Shown here: in pieces, positions 16,450-26,231 of the stretch
Numbering within the stretch: the first letter of the stretch is position 1
Layout of the letters: each line of letters opens with the position of its first letter
Origin: an uncultured Eubacteriales bacterium
GTDB lineage: Bacteria > Bacillota > Clostridia > Christensenellales > Aristaeellaceae
DNA length: 34,455 nt
Direction: 5' to 3'
Assembly: GCA_902796025.1 (NCBI GenBank)
Contig: CADBNW010000120.1
Span: 1 to 34,455, forward strand
The notes under the pieces: generated by a model
The model's database searches: none
Told to the model about the DNA's origin: nothing
The model's input: the letters and a program-made list of their open reading frames with translations, nothing else
Position numbers and translations under genes: made by a program

Positions 16450-17714
16450 TGGCTTACCTCCTTGGCTGTCACTATTTCTATTTGCAAAAGCAGCTCCATG
16501 CTGCCCTGCTCCAGACGGAACAAAAGGATACCGTCCCCATTTTTTGCCGCGTACAGGCCATCGTCCTGGGCCATGAGGCTTTGATATTCCGCCTGCAGCA
16601 GCATTTTTCCGTTTTTGTCCATCGCGCCCAGCCTGTAGGGCTCCGTCCCGCTCGCTTGCAGCGCGCAGAGGTATAGGTTTTCCGCATCCAGCCGCGAAAC
16701 GTGATCAAAGCGCGCCGTGCGCGTGCGCGTTTCACAGTCTAAGACGCACGCCCCTTCAGCGTCATACAGGATGACCTGCCCCGCCTGCCCAGGCAGCAGC
16801 AAGACTTCCGCTGAAAGCTCCTCAAGGATCTCGCCATCGGCGCTCAAAAGCAGCGTTTCTTCCTCCCCGTATACCGCAAAGTACTCTCCCAGCGGCGCGG
16901 CGTAGCCCTCCTCGCTGATCCAGCGCATCATAAGGCCCTCGTTCGTTCGCTCGTACACAAACAGCGCGTCGCGCTCCTGGCAGATGACAAAGCGCGGACT
17001 CAGCCGCATGTCGCGGTACAATGGGCTCAACAGCCATTCTCCTTCGGCGTCGATCAGGCCCATGCCGCTTGGCAGGCCCACCACCGCGCTGCCGCCCAGA
17101 AAAGCGCCGGCAGAGAGGAACTGCGGCTCGATCGCCCACGCGCCCTCCGCGTTCAGATAGCCGTACAGCCCGTTTTCAGCGTTTCTGGCTGCGCAGAGCC
17201 CCTCGCTTTGGACGATGTCCGCATAGAGCAGCCGAACGCCGCTGTCGGTTTCCGTGCCGTCGCTTTGCAAAACGTACAGCTCGTCCGCGATGTCGTCGTA
17301 TACGCTGGTTTTGAAGGCAAATAAGCTTTTGCCAAAGGGAAGGAGCTTGCTGTAGCGCGCATGGGTAAGCGGGGCCGCGTCCGCGCCCGCAGGATAGCTC
17401 CCGCCACCCTCGTCCAGCAATAAAAGCTCCCCCCAGCCTGCGGCGCTAAGGTAGCTTAGTTCCGTTAAGGGCGCGCCGGACTCCTTCAGCAAAAGGATCT
17501 TGCCGTCCTCCGCCCGCTTTGCCGAAAACAGCCCGGTCGTTCCAAGAGGATCGATCCGGCTGTACGCGCCGACTGGGACAAGGACGTTGCAGTCCTCATC
17601 CAAAAGTAGCGCAAAGCCGTCCACCGTTATGGCGGTGGACGCCCTGGCGGGCAAAAGCAGCGTCCCGCTCACAAGCAGCGCAAGCAGCGCGCGGACAAAT
17701 CTATTCCATATCAA
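16446..17714 (-). CDS. Secreted WG-repeat-like protein of unknown function
   Basis: A 422-residue protein with a signal peptide (cleavage near ARA-ST). The mature part is a run of beta-rich repeats like the WG/KWG family: NGLYGYLNAEGAWAIEPQF and GMGLIDAEGEWLLSPLY show the pattern, and LGAMDKNGKMLLQAEYQSL is a later copy. Such repeats are thought to form propeller-like binding surfaces; the ligand is unknown. The start is a TTG at 17714 with AGGTGAG upstream; the only later alternative, a GTG, would cut into the signal peptide. It overlaps the end of polC by 14 nt and the next gene by 4 nt. Confidence 0.75.
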   Translation of the reverse strand: MIWNRFVRALLALLVSGTLLLPARASTAITVDGFALLLDEDCNVLVPVGAYSRIDPLGTTGLFSAKRAEDGKILLLKESGAPLTELSYLSAAGWGELLLLDEGGGSYPAGADAAPLTHARYSKLLPFGKSLFAFKTSVYDDIADELYVLQSDGTETDSGVRLLYADIVQSEGLCAARNAENGLYGYLNAEGAWAIEPQFLSAGAFLGGSAVVGLPSGMGLIDAEGEWLLSPLYRDMRLSPRFVICQERDALFVYERTNEGLMMRWISEEGYAAPLGEYFAVYGEEETLLLSADGEILEELSAEVLLLPGQAGQVILYDAEGACVLDCETRTRTARFDHVSRLDAENLYLCALQASGTEPYRLGAMDKNGKMLLQAEYQSLMAQDDGLYAAKNGDGILLFRLEQGSMELLLQIEIVTAKEVSQ

Positions 17715-20700
17715 ACAGGCTCACCTGACTGGTCTTGGGCAGTTTGTCCAGGCACCCGGCGTTGGCCAGGGCCTCCACGACGGACTTGCCGACCTTGCGG
17801 CGCACCATATCGTCCCGGGACACGAAGCGGCCCTGCTCTCGAACGCTGACGAGGTTCTGCGCCGCGCTCAAGCCAAGGCCCGGCAGCGACGAAAACGGCG
17901 GCAGGATGTGGGTCTCGTCCACCACCAGGAAGCGCTCCGCGTCGGATTCGTACAGGTCGATCGGCAAAAGGCTAATCCCCCGCAGGCTCATTTCCAGCAA
18001 GGAATACAGGATCGTGAGCTTTCCGTCGTTTCGCTCCTTCTCCTCCTTTTCCATGTGCTCGATGGCGTCGATCTGCATGCGGTAAGAATCCGTTCCGCAG
18101 ATCATCACGCTGCCGTCGAAGCTCTCCGCGTTTCGCATCAGGAAGCAGGCATAGTAGGCCACTGGATAGAAGATTTTAAAGTACGCGATGCGCAGCGCCA
18201 TCGTGACGTAGGCCACCGCGTGCGCCTTTGGGAACATGTACTCGATCTTGCGGCAGGCCTCGATGAACCATTCCGGCGTATTGGCCTGCTGCATGGCCTC
18301 CAGCATCTCGGGCTTCAGGTCTCCGCCCTTGCCCTTGGCTGCCTTGCCCTTGCGCACGAATTCCATGATGGTAAAGGCCATCTTGGGCGCGACGCCGTAT
18401 TCCATCAGCTGGTTCATGATGTCGTCGCGGGTGCAGATGGCATGCTTCAAGTCCGTCTTTCCGGCGCGCAGGATGTCCTGGATATTGCCAAGCCACACCG
18501 CCGTGCCGTGGGAAAGGCCGGAGATGCGGATCAGCTCCTCCATACTGGTGGGGCGGGTCTCTGTCAGCATGCCCTGCACAAAGGGCGTGCCAAACTCCGG
18601 AACGCCAAGCGTGCCCGTAGCTACCCCAAGCTGCTCCTTGGTAAGGCCAAGGGCCTCCGGCCCGGAGAAGAGTGATATGATCTTTGCAAACACCTCCGCG
18701 TCGTGCAGGGGCACCGCCTGGGGCTTTATGCCGGTCAGATCCTGCAGGTTTCGCAGCATCGTGGGATCGTCGTGTCCCAGGATGTCCAGCTTCACCAGCA
18801 CGTCGTGCATGGAGGTAAAGTCGAAGTGGGTGGTGATGGTGTCGCTGTTTTCGTCGTCTGCGGGGTGCTGCACGGCGGTAAACTGGTAGATCTCGTAGCC
18901 CTTGGGCAGCACCACCATGCCCGCCGGGTGCTGGCCTGTGGTGCGCTTGATGCCCGTGATACCCGCGGCAAGGCGCTCCTTCTCGGGCTGGGAGATGTTA
19001 AGGCCCCGCTCCTCGGCGTACTTCAAAACGTAGCCGTAGGCCGTCTTTTCCGCCACGGTGCTCATCGTGCCCGCGCGGAACACGTTTTCCTCGCCAAACA
19101 GATCCTTTACGTACTGATGGGCGCGGGGCTGGTAGACGCCGGAGAAGTTCAAATCGATATCCGGCACCTTGTCGCCCTTAAAGCCAAGGAACACCTCAAA
19201 GGGGATGTTGAAGCCGTCCTTGTTCATCTGCTCCCCGCACACGGGGCACTTCTTCGCGGGCAGATCCAGCCCGCAGGTGTACTGCTTTGGCACGTCGAAC
19301 TCCGAGTGCTTGCACTTGGGGCAGGCGTAGTAGGGCGGCAGCGCGTCCACCTCAGTGATGCCGGCGAGCTTTGCCACAAAGGACGAGCCGACCGAGCCGC
19401 GCGAGCCCACGATGTAGCCGTCCGACAGGGACTTTTGCACCAGCTTTACCGCGATCATGTACAGCGTACAAAAGCCATAACCGCAAATGGAGCCAAGCTC
19501 CTTATCAAGCCTTGCGCGCACGAGCTCCGGCAGGGGCGAACCGAAGATGTCCGCCGCGTGCTTTTCGCACAGCCCCCTCAGGTTTTCCTCCGCATCCTCC
19601 CAGACGGGCTGGAAGGTGGCGCCGCCGTCCGGAGCCTTCATGAACAGATCCGGCACGTGCTCCACCATATCGGCGATCTGATTGGGCGCTTCGACCACCA
19701 CGTATTTTGCATCCTCTTTGCCAAGGTACGAAAACTCCTCAAGCATATCGTCGGTGGTGCGGAAGTAGAGCGGTGCCTGATGGTCCGCGTCCTCAAAGCC
19801 CTTGGCCGCCATGATGATGGCGCGGTAAATGGCGTCTTTGGGATCCTTAAAATGCACGTCTCCCGTAGCTACGACGGGCTTACCCAGCTTTCGGCCAAGA
19901 TCCAGGATGCGGCGGTTGATGTCCTTTAGCTCCTCTTCATCTTGCACCATGCCCTCGCGCAGCATAAAGGCGTTGTTGGCCAGGGGCTGGATCTCGAGAT
20001 AATCGTAAAACTGCGCGATGCTCTCGATCTCGCTCTGGCTTTTCTTATCGACGATCGCGCGATACAGTTCGCCCGCCTCGCAGGCGCTGCCAAGCAGCAG
20101 GTGCTTTCTGTATTTTTGGATCAGCCCCTTGGGCATGCGGGGGGTGCGGTGGAAATAGGTAAGGTGTGATTCGCTGATCAGGCGATTCAGGTCCGTCATG
20201 CCGTCGCGATTCAGCGCAAGCAGGATGATGTGGTGGCTGTCTCCGCCCTTGTCGGTGCCAAAGCATTCGTTCAGCTCATTCAAGCGGCTGACCGGCTGCT
20301 TTTCGCGCAGCATCGAAAGCGTCTTTAAAAGCACCAGCCCCGTCGCCCGCGCGTCGTGCACGGCGCGGTGCGCGTTTTCAAGGGAGATGTCCAGCTCCTT
20401 GCAGATCTGCCCAAGCTTGTGGGTCTTCATCCCGGTAAAGAAGTTTCTGCAAAGCGCAAGGGTGTCCAAAACGGGGTAATCAAAGGGCAGGTGCGCGCTT
20501 TCAAACGCGCGCCTGAAAAACGCCGTGTCGAAGGAGGCGTTATGCGCAACCAGCACCGCGCCCCTGCAAAAGGCCGCAAACTCCCCGATCACTTCGCCGA
20601 TATGCTTTTGTCCGCGCAGCATGCCGTCCGTGATCCCGGTAAGCTGGCTGACCTTTTCCGGCACGGGGCGCTCGGGATCGATGAGCATCGAAAACTCGCT

Positions 20701-22041
20701 CACCTCGCGCCCGCCCTCAAGGCGTACCGCGCCGATCTCGATGATGCTGTCGGTATAGGTGTTAAGGCCCGTGGTCTCAACGTCCAATACCACATAGGGC
20801 GTTTCGTCCAGCATGCGCCCGTCCGCCCGCTGCACGATCTGGGGATGATCGTCGATCAGATACGCTTCGCAGCCTGGGATCAGCTTGATGCCCGCCTTCT
20901 TTGCGGCGTCAAAGGCTTCCGGAAAGGCCTGCACCACACCGTGGTCGGTGATGGCCACGGCCTTGTGGCCCCAGGCCGCCGCTTGCTTGATGAGGTCTGT
21001 GGGCGTAGAGCAGGCGTCCATGGCGCTCATGGTGGTGTGCATGTGCAATTCCACGCGCTTGTCCCTGGCCTTGTCGCGGCGCTCGGGCTTTTGCGCGGGC
21101 AGGATGTCGCTGATCATGATCTGCCAGCGGTGGTCGTATTCGTCGTAGCGGTAATCGCCCTGCAGCTTGATCCACTTGCCGGGCTTGATGTGCTTGTCGA
21201 TCGCCTCAAGCTGCTGCTCGAAAGGGATGGCCTTTTTCCCGCGCCGGGGCTTTACAAAGCCCTTGCACAGCATGGTGGAGCTGTAATCGGTAAGGGTAAG
21301 GGAGAGGATCTTGCAGTCCTCCCTCTTGGTGTCCTTAAGCTGCGCGTTTATGATCTCGCCCAGCACGATCAGCTTTCCCGTTTCCTCGCCGATGTCCTTC
21401 ATGGCGATGGCTTCGCCCTTGAATTCCTGTCCAAGGACGGCCTCGGAGGACACCACGGCGCTTTCCTGCACGTTTGCGTGCTCCTCGTTCAGCTGGCGGG
21501 CAAGCTCCGCCTCCTCCTCCATGCGCTGCGCGACGATGCGCTCCAAAAGGATCTGCTCGTTTCCGTTTTCGCAGAATTCCACGCGCACGCGCAGGCCGAA
21601 GGTCTCGTTCATGATGCCCACGATCATGTCGTCCGCGCGGCGGGCCTTCAAAAAGCTGACGCCCTGGGCCGAGGACAGCGCTACCGTTAGCAGATCGCCC
21701 TCCAAACGCCATTCGCAGCCGGAGGCGCTCAAAAACGGGGCGCAGGCGGGGCTCAACTGACAAAGCCTGTCCACGATGACGCCTTTGAACTTGTTTACGT
21801 CCTCACGGACCTGCTGGGCCAGGGCGGGATAGTTTATGTTTACGGTCACGTTCACGCCGGGAAAGCCGCGCTTCATGGCCGTGTCGATCACAAGCGTTTC
21901 GCGCCGGGTCAGCAGCCTGTCGGCGTTGAAGCTCACGTTCAGATCGCCCGTCACGCGGCTTGTGCGCACTCTGCCCAGCGAAATCAGCGCCGCGAGGTTT
22001 TCGTCGGCGCTTGAAAACAGGCTGGTCCACATTTCGCTCAT
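17701..22041 (-). CDS. polC: DNA polymerase III PolC-type, alpha subunit with 3'-5' exonuclease
   Basis: The 1446-residue replicative polymerase of low-GC Gram-positives. In order: an N-terminal domain and OB fold (to about 300); a PHP domain opening with ELHMHTTMSAMDA (about 330) that is interrupted by the DEDD exonuclease (VVLDVETTGLNTYTDSIIEIG, about 420); a zinc-finger region with CPKCKHSEF and CPVCGEQM; the catalytic PDIDLNFSG (about 960); and the C-terminal tau/beta-binding part. Length matches the family. The ATG at 22041 overlaps the ispG stop by 4 nt; the open frame further upstream is ispG in another frame. The PolC C-terminus ends in SLFDME. Confidence 0.97.
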   Translation of the reverse strand: MSEMWTSLFSSADENLAALISLGRVRTSRVTGDLNVSFNADRLLTRRETLVIDTAMKRGFPGVNVTVNINYPALAQQVREDVNKFKGVIVDRLCQLSPACAPFLSASGCEWRLEGDLLTVALSSAQGVSFLKARRADDMIVGIMNETFGLRVRVEFCENGNEQILLERIVAQRMEEEAELARQLNEEHANVQESAVVSSEAVLGQEFKGEAIAMKDIGEETGKLIVLGEIINAQLKDTKREDCKILSLTLTDYSSTMLCKGFVKPRRGKKAIPFEQQLEAIDKHIKPGKWIKLQGDYRYDEYDHRWQIMISDILPAQKPERRDKARDKRVELHMHTTMSAMDACSTPTDLIKQAAAWGHKAVAITDHGVVQAFPEAFDAAKKAGIKLIPGCEAYLIDDHPQIVQRADGRMLDETPYVVLDVETTGLNTYTDSIIEIGAVRLEGGREVSEFSMLIDPERPVPEKVSQLTGITDGMLRGQKHIGEVIGEFAAFCRGAVLVAHNASFDTAFFRRAFESAHLPFDYPVLDTLALCRNFFTGMKTHKLGQICKELDISLENAHRAVHDARATGLVLLKTLSMLREKQPVSRLNELNECFGTDKGGDSHHIILLALNRDGMTDLNRLISESHLTYFHRTPRMPKGLIQKYRKHLLLGSACEAGELYRAIVDKKSQSEIESIAQFYDYLEIQPLANNAFMLREGMVQDEEELKDINRRILDLGRKLGKPVVATGDVHFKDPKDAIYRAIIMAAKGFEDADHQAPLYFRTTDDMLEEFSYLGKEDAKYVVVEAPNQIADMVEHVPDLFMKAPDGGATFQPVWEDAEENLRGLCEKHAADIFGSPLPELVRARLDKELGSICGYGFCTLYMIAVKLVQKSLSDGYIVGSRGSVGSSFVAKLAGITEVDALPPYYACPKCKHSEFDVPKQYTCGLDLPAKKCPVCGEQMNKDGFNIPFEVFLGFKGDKVPDIDLNFSGVYQPRAHQYVKDLFGEENVFRAGTMSTVAEKTAYGYVLKYAEERGLNISQPEKERLAAGITGIKRTTGQHPAGMVVLPKGYEIYQFTAVQHPADDENSDTITTHFDFTSMHDVLVKLDILGHDDPTMLRNLQDLTGIKPQAVPLHDAEVFAKIISLFSGPEALGLTKEQLGVATGTLGVPEFGTPFVQGMLTETRPTSMEELIRISGLSHGTAVWLGNIQDILRAGKTDLKHAICTRDDIMNQLMEYGVAPKMAFTIMEFVRKGKAAKGKGGDLKPEMLEAMQQANTPEWFIEACRKIEYMFPKAHAVAYVTMALRIAYFKIFYPVAYYACFLMRNAESFDGSVMICGTDSYRMQIDAIEHMEKEEKERNDGKLTILYSLLEMSLRGISLLPIDLYESDAERFLVVDETHILPPFSSLPGLGLSAAQNLVSVREQGRFVSRDDMVRRKVGKSVVEALANAGCLDKLPKTSQVSLFDME

Positions 22042-23087
22042 GCTTTTTCCCCTATCATGCGAAAGATCTCTTCGATCAGGGCGTTTGCCAGATCGCCCTT
22101 TACAGCCTTGGGCGCCTGACCCTTTTTGAACAGCATCCCTCCGTCGTGCCCGCCGGCGATGCCGATATCGGCCTCTCTGCCCTCGCCGATGCCGTTTACG
22201 ATGCAGCCCATCACGGCAACCTTCAGGGGGACGGTGACGCTTTTTGTCGCTTCCTCCACCTGCTTTGCAATGGCCTCCACAGGGATGCAGGTCCTGCCGC
22301 AGGTGGGACAGGATACGATGTCGATCCCCTCGCGCCGAAGGCCCACGGCCTTCAAGATGTCCTTTGCGGCGTAGACCTCGTTTACCGGATCGCCCGTTAA
22401 GGATACCCGGACCGTATCGCCGATGCCGTCCAAAAGCAGCGCGCCGATGCCGATGGCGCTTTTGATGCTGCCCATGCCGGGCGTGCCCGCCTCGGTCACG
22501 CCGATGTGCAGGGGGTAGTCGCATCTTTGGCTTGCAAGGCGCGCGGCCTTCACCGTATCCGGGACGTTTGAAGCCTTCATCGACAAAACGATGTCGTAAA
22601 AGCCACATTTTTCCAGCAGGCGGGCATGCCCCAGGGCGCTTTCCACCAAGGCCTCCGGGGTGGGGCCGCCATAGCGGCTGAGCAGTTGCGCTTCCAGGGA
22701 GCCGCTGTTTACGCCGACCCGCACGGGCACCTGGTGCGCCTTCAGGCAGTCGGCCAGTTCCCGCACGCGTTCGGAAGAACCGATGTTGCCGGGATTGATG
22801 CGCACCTTGGCGATGCCGTTTTCCACCGCCCTTATGGCGAGCTTATGGTTAAAGTGGATGTCCGCAACCAGCGGCACGGGACTTTGCGCGCAAAGGGGCT
22901 TTACCGCCTCGGCGCATTCCTCGTCGTACACGCTCACGCGCACGATCTGGCAGCCCGCAGCTGCCAGCGCGCGGATCTGAGACAGGGTCGCCTCCACGTT
23001 TCGCGTGTCGGTGTTGGTCATCGATTGTATGGATACGGGCGCGCCGCCGCCGATGGCTACGCCGCCCACCTGTACACTGCGGGTCAT
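22038..23087 (-). CDS. ispG: 4-hydroxy-3-methylbut-2-enyl diphosphate synthase IspG (GcpE)
   Basis: A 349-residue enzyme of the MEP isoprenoid pathway. It contains a TIM barrel and a [4Fe-4S] cluster that reduces MEcPP to HMBPP. The family opening VQVGGVAIGGGAPVSIQSMTNTDT is present, and cluster cysteines are seen in SCPTCGRTC and MGCIVNGIGE. The ATG at 23087 is selected because it gives the standard N-terminus and overlaps the PHP gene stop by 4 nt (ATGA); longer readings run through that gene. It shares the operon with dxr (the first committed MEP enzyme) and uppS (a product consumer). Confidence 0.96.
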   Translation of the reverse strand: MTRSVQVGGVAIGGGAPVSIQSMTNTDTRNVEATLSQIRALAAAGCQIVRVSVYDEECAEAVKPLCAQSPVPLVADIHFNHKLAIRAVENGIAKVRINPGNIGSSERVRELADCLKAHQVPVRVGVNSGSLEAQLLSRYGGPTPEALVESALGHARLLEKCGFYDIVLSMKASNVPDTVKAARLASQRCDYPLHIGVTEAGTPGMGSIKSAIGIGALLLDGIGDTVRVSLTGDPVNEVYAAKDILKAVGLRREGIDIVSCPTCGRTCIPVEAIAKQVEEATKSVTVPLKVAVMGCIVNGIGEGREADIGIAGGHDGGMLFKKGQAPKAVKGDLANALIEEIFRMIGEKA

Positions 23088-23875
23088 CTGAGCAAGTGTC
23101 CTCCGTTCAAGATGCATGACGCGCTGCGCCATTTTAGCCCATATTGCTGTACCATGTCCATCGCCCGCGCAAAGGACGCCTGGTCGCACACGTCGCAGGC
23201 GGCATGGGCGTCCGAGCCGCAGACCACCGTGTTTCCCACCCGCCCGACGATGGGCCAGAAGGCGGGATTTGGGTAGTGCCTGTTTGTTCTTAGGCCCAAT
23301 AGGTTTATCTCCAGCGGCACGTCGTTTTTCAGCGCGCATTCGCAAAGCCTGGTCATTTCGCGCTCGTACACCAGGGCGCTGCCGACGTAATGGATGCAGT
23401 CCGGGTGGGCGACGCAGGCGTACAGGCCCGTATCCAGGGCCTCGCACACCTGGTCTACGTACTGGATCAGCGGCGCGTCGTCGGCAGTTTTCCGCATGCT
23501 GCCGATGCCCTCCACCTCGTTATACAAAAAGTGCTGTCCAAGGAGGAGGTATTCCGGCGGGCGCTTTGCGATCAGCTTTTCGTACTGGGCGAAAAAGCGG
23601 GGATAATATTCCGCCTCGTAGCCGATATGCAGGTCGATGCGGCCCGCGTATTCCGCCTTTAGCGCCTCGAGGGTGTCAAAATAATCGTCCACCTGCTCCG
23701 GCTTCATGCGAAAGGAGGAATAGTGCTGACCGTCAAAGACGTAAGGCGAATGGTCGGAAAAGCCAAGCGTCTTCATTCCGCCCTGAAGCGCGCACTCCAC
23801 ATAGTCTCTTTCGCTGTCCGACGCGTGATTGCAGCGCCAGGTGTGGGTGTGAAACGACTCGTCAAAAATCGCCAT
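23084..23875 (-). CDS. PHP-domain phosphatase, histidinol-phosphatase (HisK)-like
   Basis: A 263-residue PHP metallophosphoesterase. All expected metal-binding motifs are visible: FHTHTWRCNHA at the start, GFSDHSPY, GYEAEYYP, LLGQHFLY, VAHPDCIHY and GSDAHAACDV. These fit the HisJ/HisK type that hydrolyses histidinol phosphate. No other his genes are nearby, and the gene is embedded between rseP (1-nt gap) and ispG (4-nt overlap), so a different phosphate ester is possible. The function assignment is therefore by family only. Confidence 0.85.
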   Translation of the reverse strand: MAIFDESFHTHTWRCNHASDSERDYVECALQGGMKTLGFSDHSPYVFDGQHYSSFRMKPEQVDDYFDTLEALKAEYAGRIDLHIGYEAEYYPRFFAQYEKLIAKRPPEYLLLGQHFLYNEVEGIGSMRKTADDAPLIQYVDQVCEALDTGLYACVAHPDCIHYVGSALVYEREMTRLCECALKNDVPLEINLLGLRTNRHYPNPAFWPIVGRVGNTVVCGSDAHAACDVCDQASFARAMDMVQQYGLKWRSASCILNGGHLLR

Positions 23876-23876
23876 G

Positions 23877-25079
23877 CTAATTCCTTACTATAGTTCGTAT
23901 GTCAAAGTAAGTGACCACCAGCATGATGCCAAGCAATAGCGCAAGTCCAGCAAGGTTTATGTAGGCCTCCACCTTGCGGTTTACGTGCTTGCCGGTGATC
24001 CATTCAAAGATCAGCAGGATCAGCCGTCCGCCGTCCAGCGCCGGCAGGGGCAGAAGGTTCATGATGCCAAGGCTCAAGGAGATTACCATGATAAACAGCA
24101 TCATCCTTAAAAGGCCAAGGCTCAGGGCGTCTGAGAAGCTGGCTCTTAGGCTCGTAGAGACATTGGATACGATGCCGACCACGCCGCTTACCGTGCCCTC
24201 CTCGATCCTTCCGCCGGTAAAGAGATTGCCGATCAGGCCGATCAACGCCCGGTAGGTCTCTACCGCCGTATGGTACATGAACTTGAAGGACTCCCCTACC
24301 GCCCCAAGCACATTGCAATCGTAGCGCCCGTAATAGCTTGGCAGGTTCACGCCAAGCAGCACGCGCCCCTCAGATTTTTGGGGAACCAGCGTGACCGTGA
24401 CGCTTTGGGTGGCAAGGGCGCTTAGCTCCTCAGGGGTCAGGCGGTTCAGCGCTTCTTCGGTGTAATTTTGCTTTAGATCCGGGATGCGCCGTAGCGTCAC
24501 CTGCACGCTTTGGCCCTCCGGAAGGTTGTTTAAGTACGATCTCAGCTTTTCGGTGCCTTCGTCGTTCAGCGCGATCTGGTCGCCGTCCAGGGCGTCGATG
24601 ATGTCCCATTGTTCAAAGCCCGCCTGGGCAGCCGGCATGCCCTCCATGACGCCGCTTACCATGGGCAGCGTCTCTACCTCGTAGACATTGGGCATCTGAT
24701 TTGTGGCGATCAGCGCGACCGACAGGACAAACGCCAGCAGGAAGTTCATAAACGGGCCTGCGAACACGGTCAAAAAGCGCTTCCACACGGGCATGTTGTT
24801 CATGGCCCGGGGGGCGGAATTGTCCTCGTCCTCGCCCACAAAGGCGCAAAAGCCGCCAAGGGGCAGTAGCCGCAGGGAATAGCTGATGGTCTCGGTCCCC
24901 TCGGTGCCGCGGACCTTGTGCGTGCGCTTCCAGCTGACGATTTTGGGGCCCATGCCGATTGCAAACTCTACAATGCCGATCCCGCACAGCCGGCCCACGA
25001 TGTAATGTCCAAATTCGTGGATAAAGATGATGACTCCAAGCATGATCAGAGCCAGAAGAATGTACAGTAGATTTACCAT
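23877..25079 (-). CDS. rseP: Site-2 intramembrane metalloprotease RseP (RasP)
   Basis: A 400-residue M50 protease that cuts anti-sigma factors and leftover signal peptides within the membrane. The zinc motif HEFGH (H21, E22, H25) is in the first membrane segment, a PDZ domain occupies about 125-210, and the third-ligand motif LPALDGGR is near the C-terminus, followed by two hydrophobic segments. The SLRLLPLGGFCAFVGEDE segment is family-typical. It starts directly after the dxr stop. The operon position (dxr-rseP) is standard for Bacillota. Confidence 0.95.
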   Translation of the reverse strand: MVNLLYILLALIMLGVIIFIHEFGHYIVGRLCGIGIVEFAIGMGPKIVSWKRTHKVRGTEGTETISYSLRLLPLGGFCAFVGEDEDNSAPRAMNNMPVWKRFLTVFAGPFMNFLLAFVLSVALIATNQMPNVYEVETLPMVSGVMEGMPAAQAGFEQWDIIDALDGDQIALNDEGTEKLRSYLNNLPEGQSVQVTLRRIPDLKQNYTEEALNRLTPEELSALATQSVTVTLVPQKSEGRVLLGVNLPSYYGRYDCNVLGAVGESFKFMYHTAVETYRALIGLIGNLFTGGRIEEGTVSGVVGIVSNVSTSLRASFSDALSLGLLRMMLFIMVISLSLGIMNLLPLPALDGGRLILLIFEWITGKHVNRKVEAYINLAGLALLLGIMLVVTYFDIRTIVRN

Positions 25080-26231
25080 TTATACCTCCGGGGGCAGCGC
25101 GCGGATCATTTTTTGCGCCTGCGCCCTTGCAAGAATGTCAGCCTCGTGCACGTCCTGGGGACAGCGGATGGCTTGGGGTTTGCACTCGTTAAGCGCGCGC
25201 CGCACGATCTGCGCGATGCGTCCAAAGCGGATCTCCCCCTTTAAAAACGCTTCCACCGCTGCCTCGTTTGCCCCGTTCAGGATGACCGGCGCGCTGCCGC
25301 CAGCACGAAACGCCTCCCGCGCGTAGCTTAAGCATGGAAAGCGCTTTGTGTCCGGCGCTTCAAAGGTAAGCGCGCCAAGGGCCGCAAAATCCGGCGGTGT
25401 CTGTCCGTAGGGCAGGCGCTCCGGGTGTCCCATAGCGTAGGCGATGGGGCCGCGCATGTCGGGCTTCCCCATCTGGGCAAGCACCGCGCCGTCTTCAAAG
25501 GCCACCATGGAATGGATCACGCTTTGCGGATGGATGACCACGTCGATCTTATCCTGCGGCATGTCAAAAAGATAGCTTGCCTCGATCACTTCAAGCCCCT
25601 TGTTCATAAGGCTTGCGCAGTCCACCGTGATTTTGCTGCCCATGCGCCAGGTGGGGTGCTGAAGCACCTGGCTGACCGTCGCATTCTGGATGCGCGCTTC
25701 GTCCCATTGACGAAGCGCCCCGCCGGAACAGGTCAAAATCAGCTTTTCCACAGGGTTGCCCTGGGCGGCCTTCAGGCACTGAAAGATGGCGGAGTGCTCG
25801 CTGTCCACGGGCAAAAGCTCGCGGTTCAGGTGCCTGGCCTTTTCCATTACAAGCGATCCGCCCGTGACCAGCGCCTCTTTGTTTGCAAGCAGCACGCGTT
25901 TACAGCAGTCAAGCGCCGTGAGTACCGCGTCAAGCCCTGCAATGCCCACCACCGCGCACAGCGCGTCGTCCGCCCCGCAGGCGCGGAGCATGCGCGGAGC
26001 CGCATCCTCGCCAAAGAACCATTCGATGCGCTTTAGATCCTCAGGGATCTTACTTTCGTTTACCAGCGCGCAGCAGCGGGGCTTGAATTCCCTTGCCAGT
26101 TTGAACAGCCCCTCGGCGTCCGCCTTTGCGGCCAGCGCGCAGGCATAAAAGCGCTCCGGGTATCTGCGCACGATGTCCAGCGTCTGCGTGCCGATCGACC
26201 CGGTAGCGCCAAGGATCGCGATACTTCTCAT
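25080..26231 (-). CDS. dxr: 1-deoxy-D-xylulose-5-phosphate reductoisomerase
   Basis: A 383-residue NADPH-dependent enzyme converting DXP to MEP, the committed step of the non-mevalonate isoprenoid pathway. The Rossmann motif ILGATGSIGTQTLD opens the protein; LLANKEALVTGG and PVDSEHSAIFQCL carry substrate and metal-binding residues; WRMGSKITVDCASLMNKGLE is family-specific. Length is normal. Its ATG overlaps the uppS stop by 4 nt. In most relatives cdsA lies between uppS and dxr; here nothing separates them. Confidence 0.97.
   Translation of the reverse strand: MRSIAILGATGSIGTQTLDIVRRYPERFYACALAAKADAEGLFKLAREFKPRCCALVNESKIPEDLKRIEWFFGEDAAPRMLRACGADDALCAVVGIAGLDAVLTALDCCKRVLLANKEALVTGGSLVMEKARHLNRELLPVDSEHSAIFQCLKAAQGNPVEKLILTCSGGALRQWDEARIQNATVSQVLQHPTWRMGSKITVDCASLMNKGLEVIEASYLFDMPQDKIDVVIHPQSVIHSMVAFEDGAVLAQMGKPDMRGPIAYAMGHPERLPYGQTPPDFAALGALTFEAPDTKRFPCLSYAREAFRAGGSAPVILNGANEAAVEAFLKGEIRFGRIAQIVRRALNECKPQAIRCPQDVHEADILARAQAQKMIRALPPEV

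Noticed and set aside
18703..19929. 408-residue open frame opposite polC
   Set aside because: Same reason: a shadow of polC with His/Arg/Val-rich composition and no family features.
20356..21690. 444-residue open frame opposite polC
   Set aside because: It is antisense to a certain polC gene. GC-rich codon bias leaves few stops on the opposite strand, and the translation has no recognisable domain.
22042..22608. Extension of polC upstream of 22041
   Set aside because: This stretch is ispG in another frame and its Arg/Gly-rich translation is unlike PolC; the ATG at 22041 gives the normal N-terminus.
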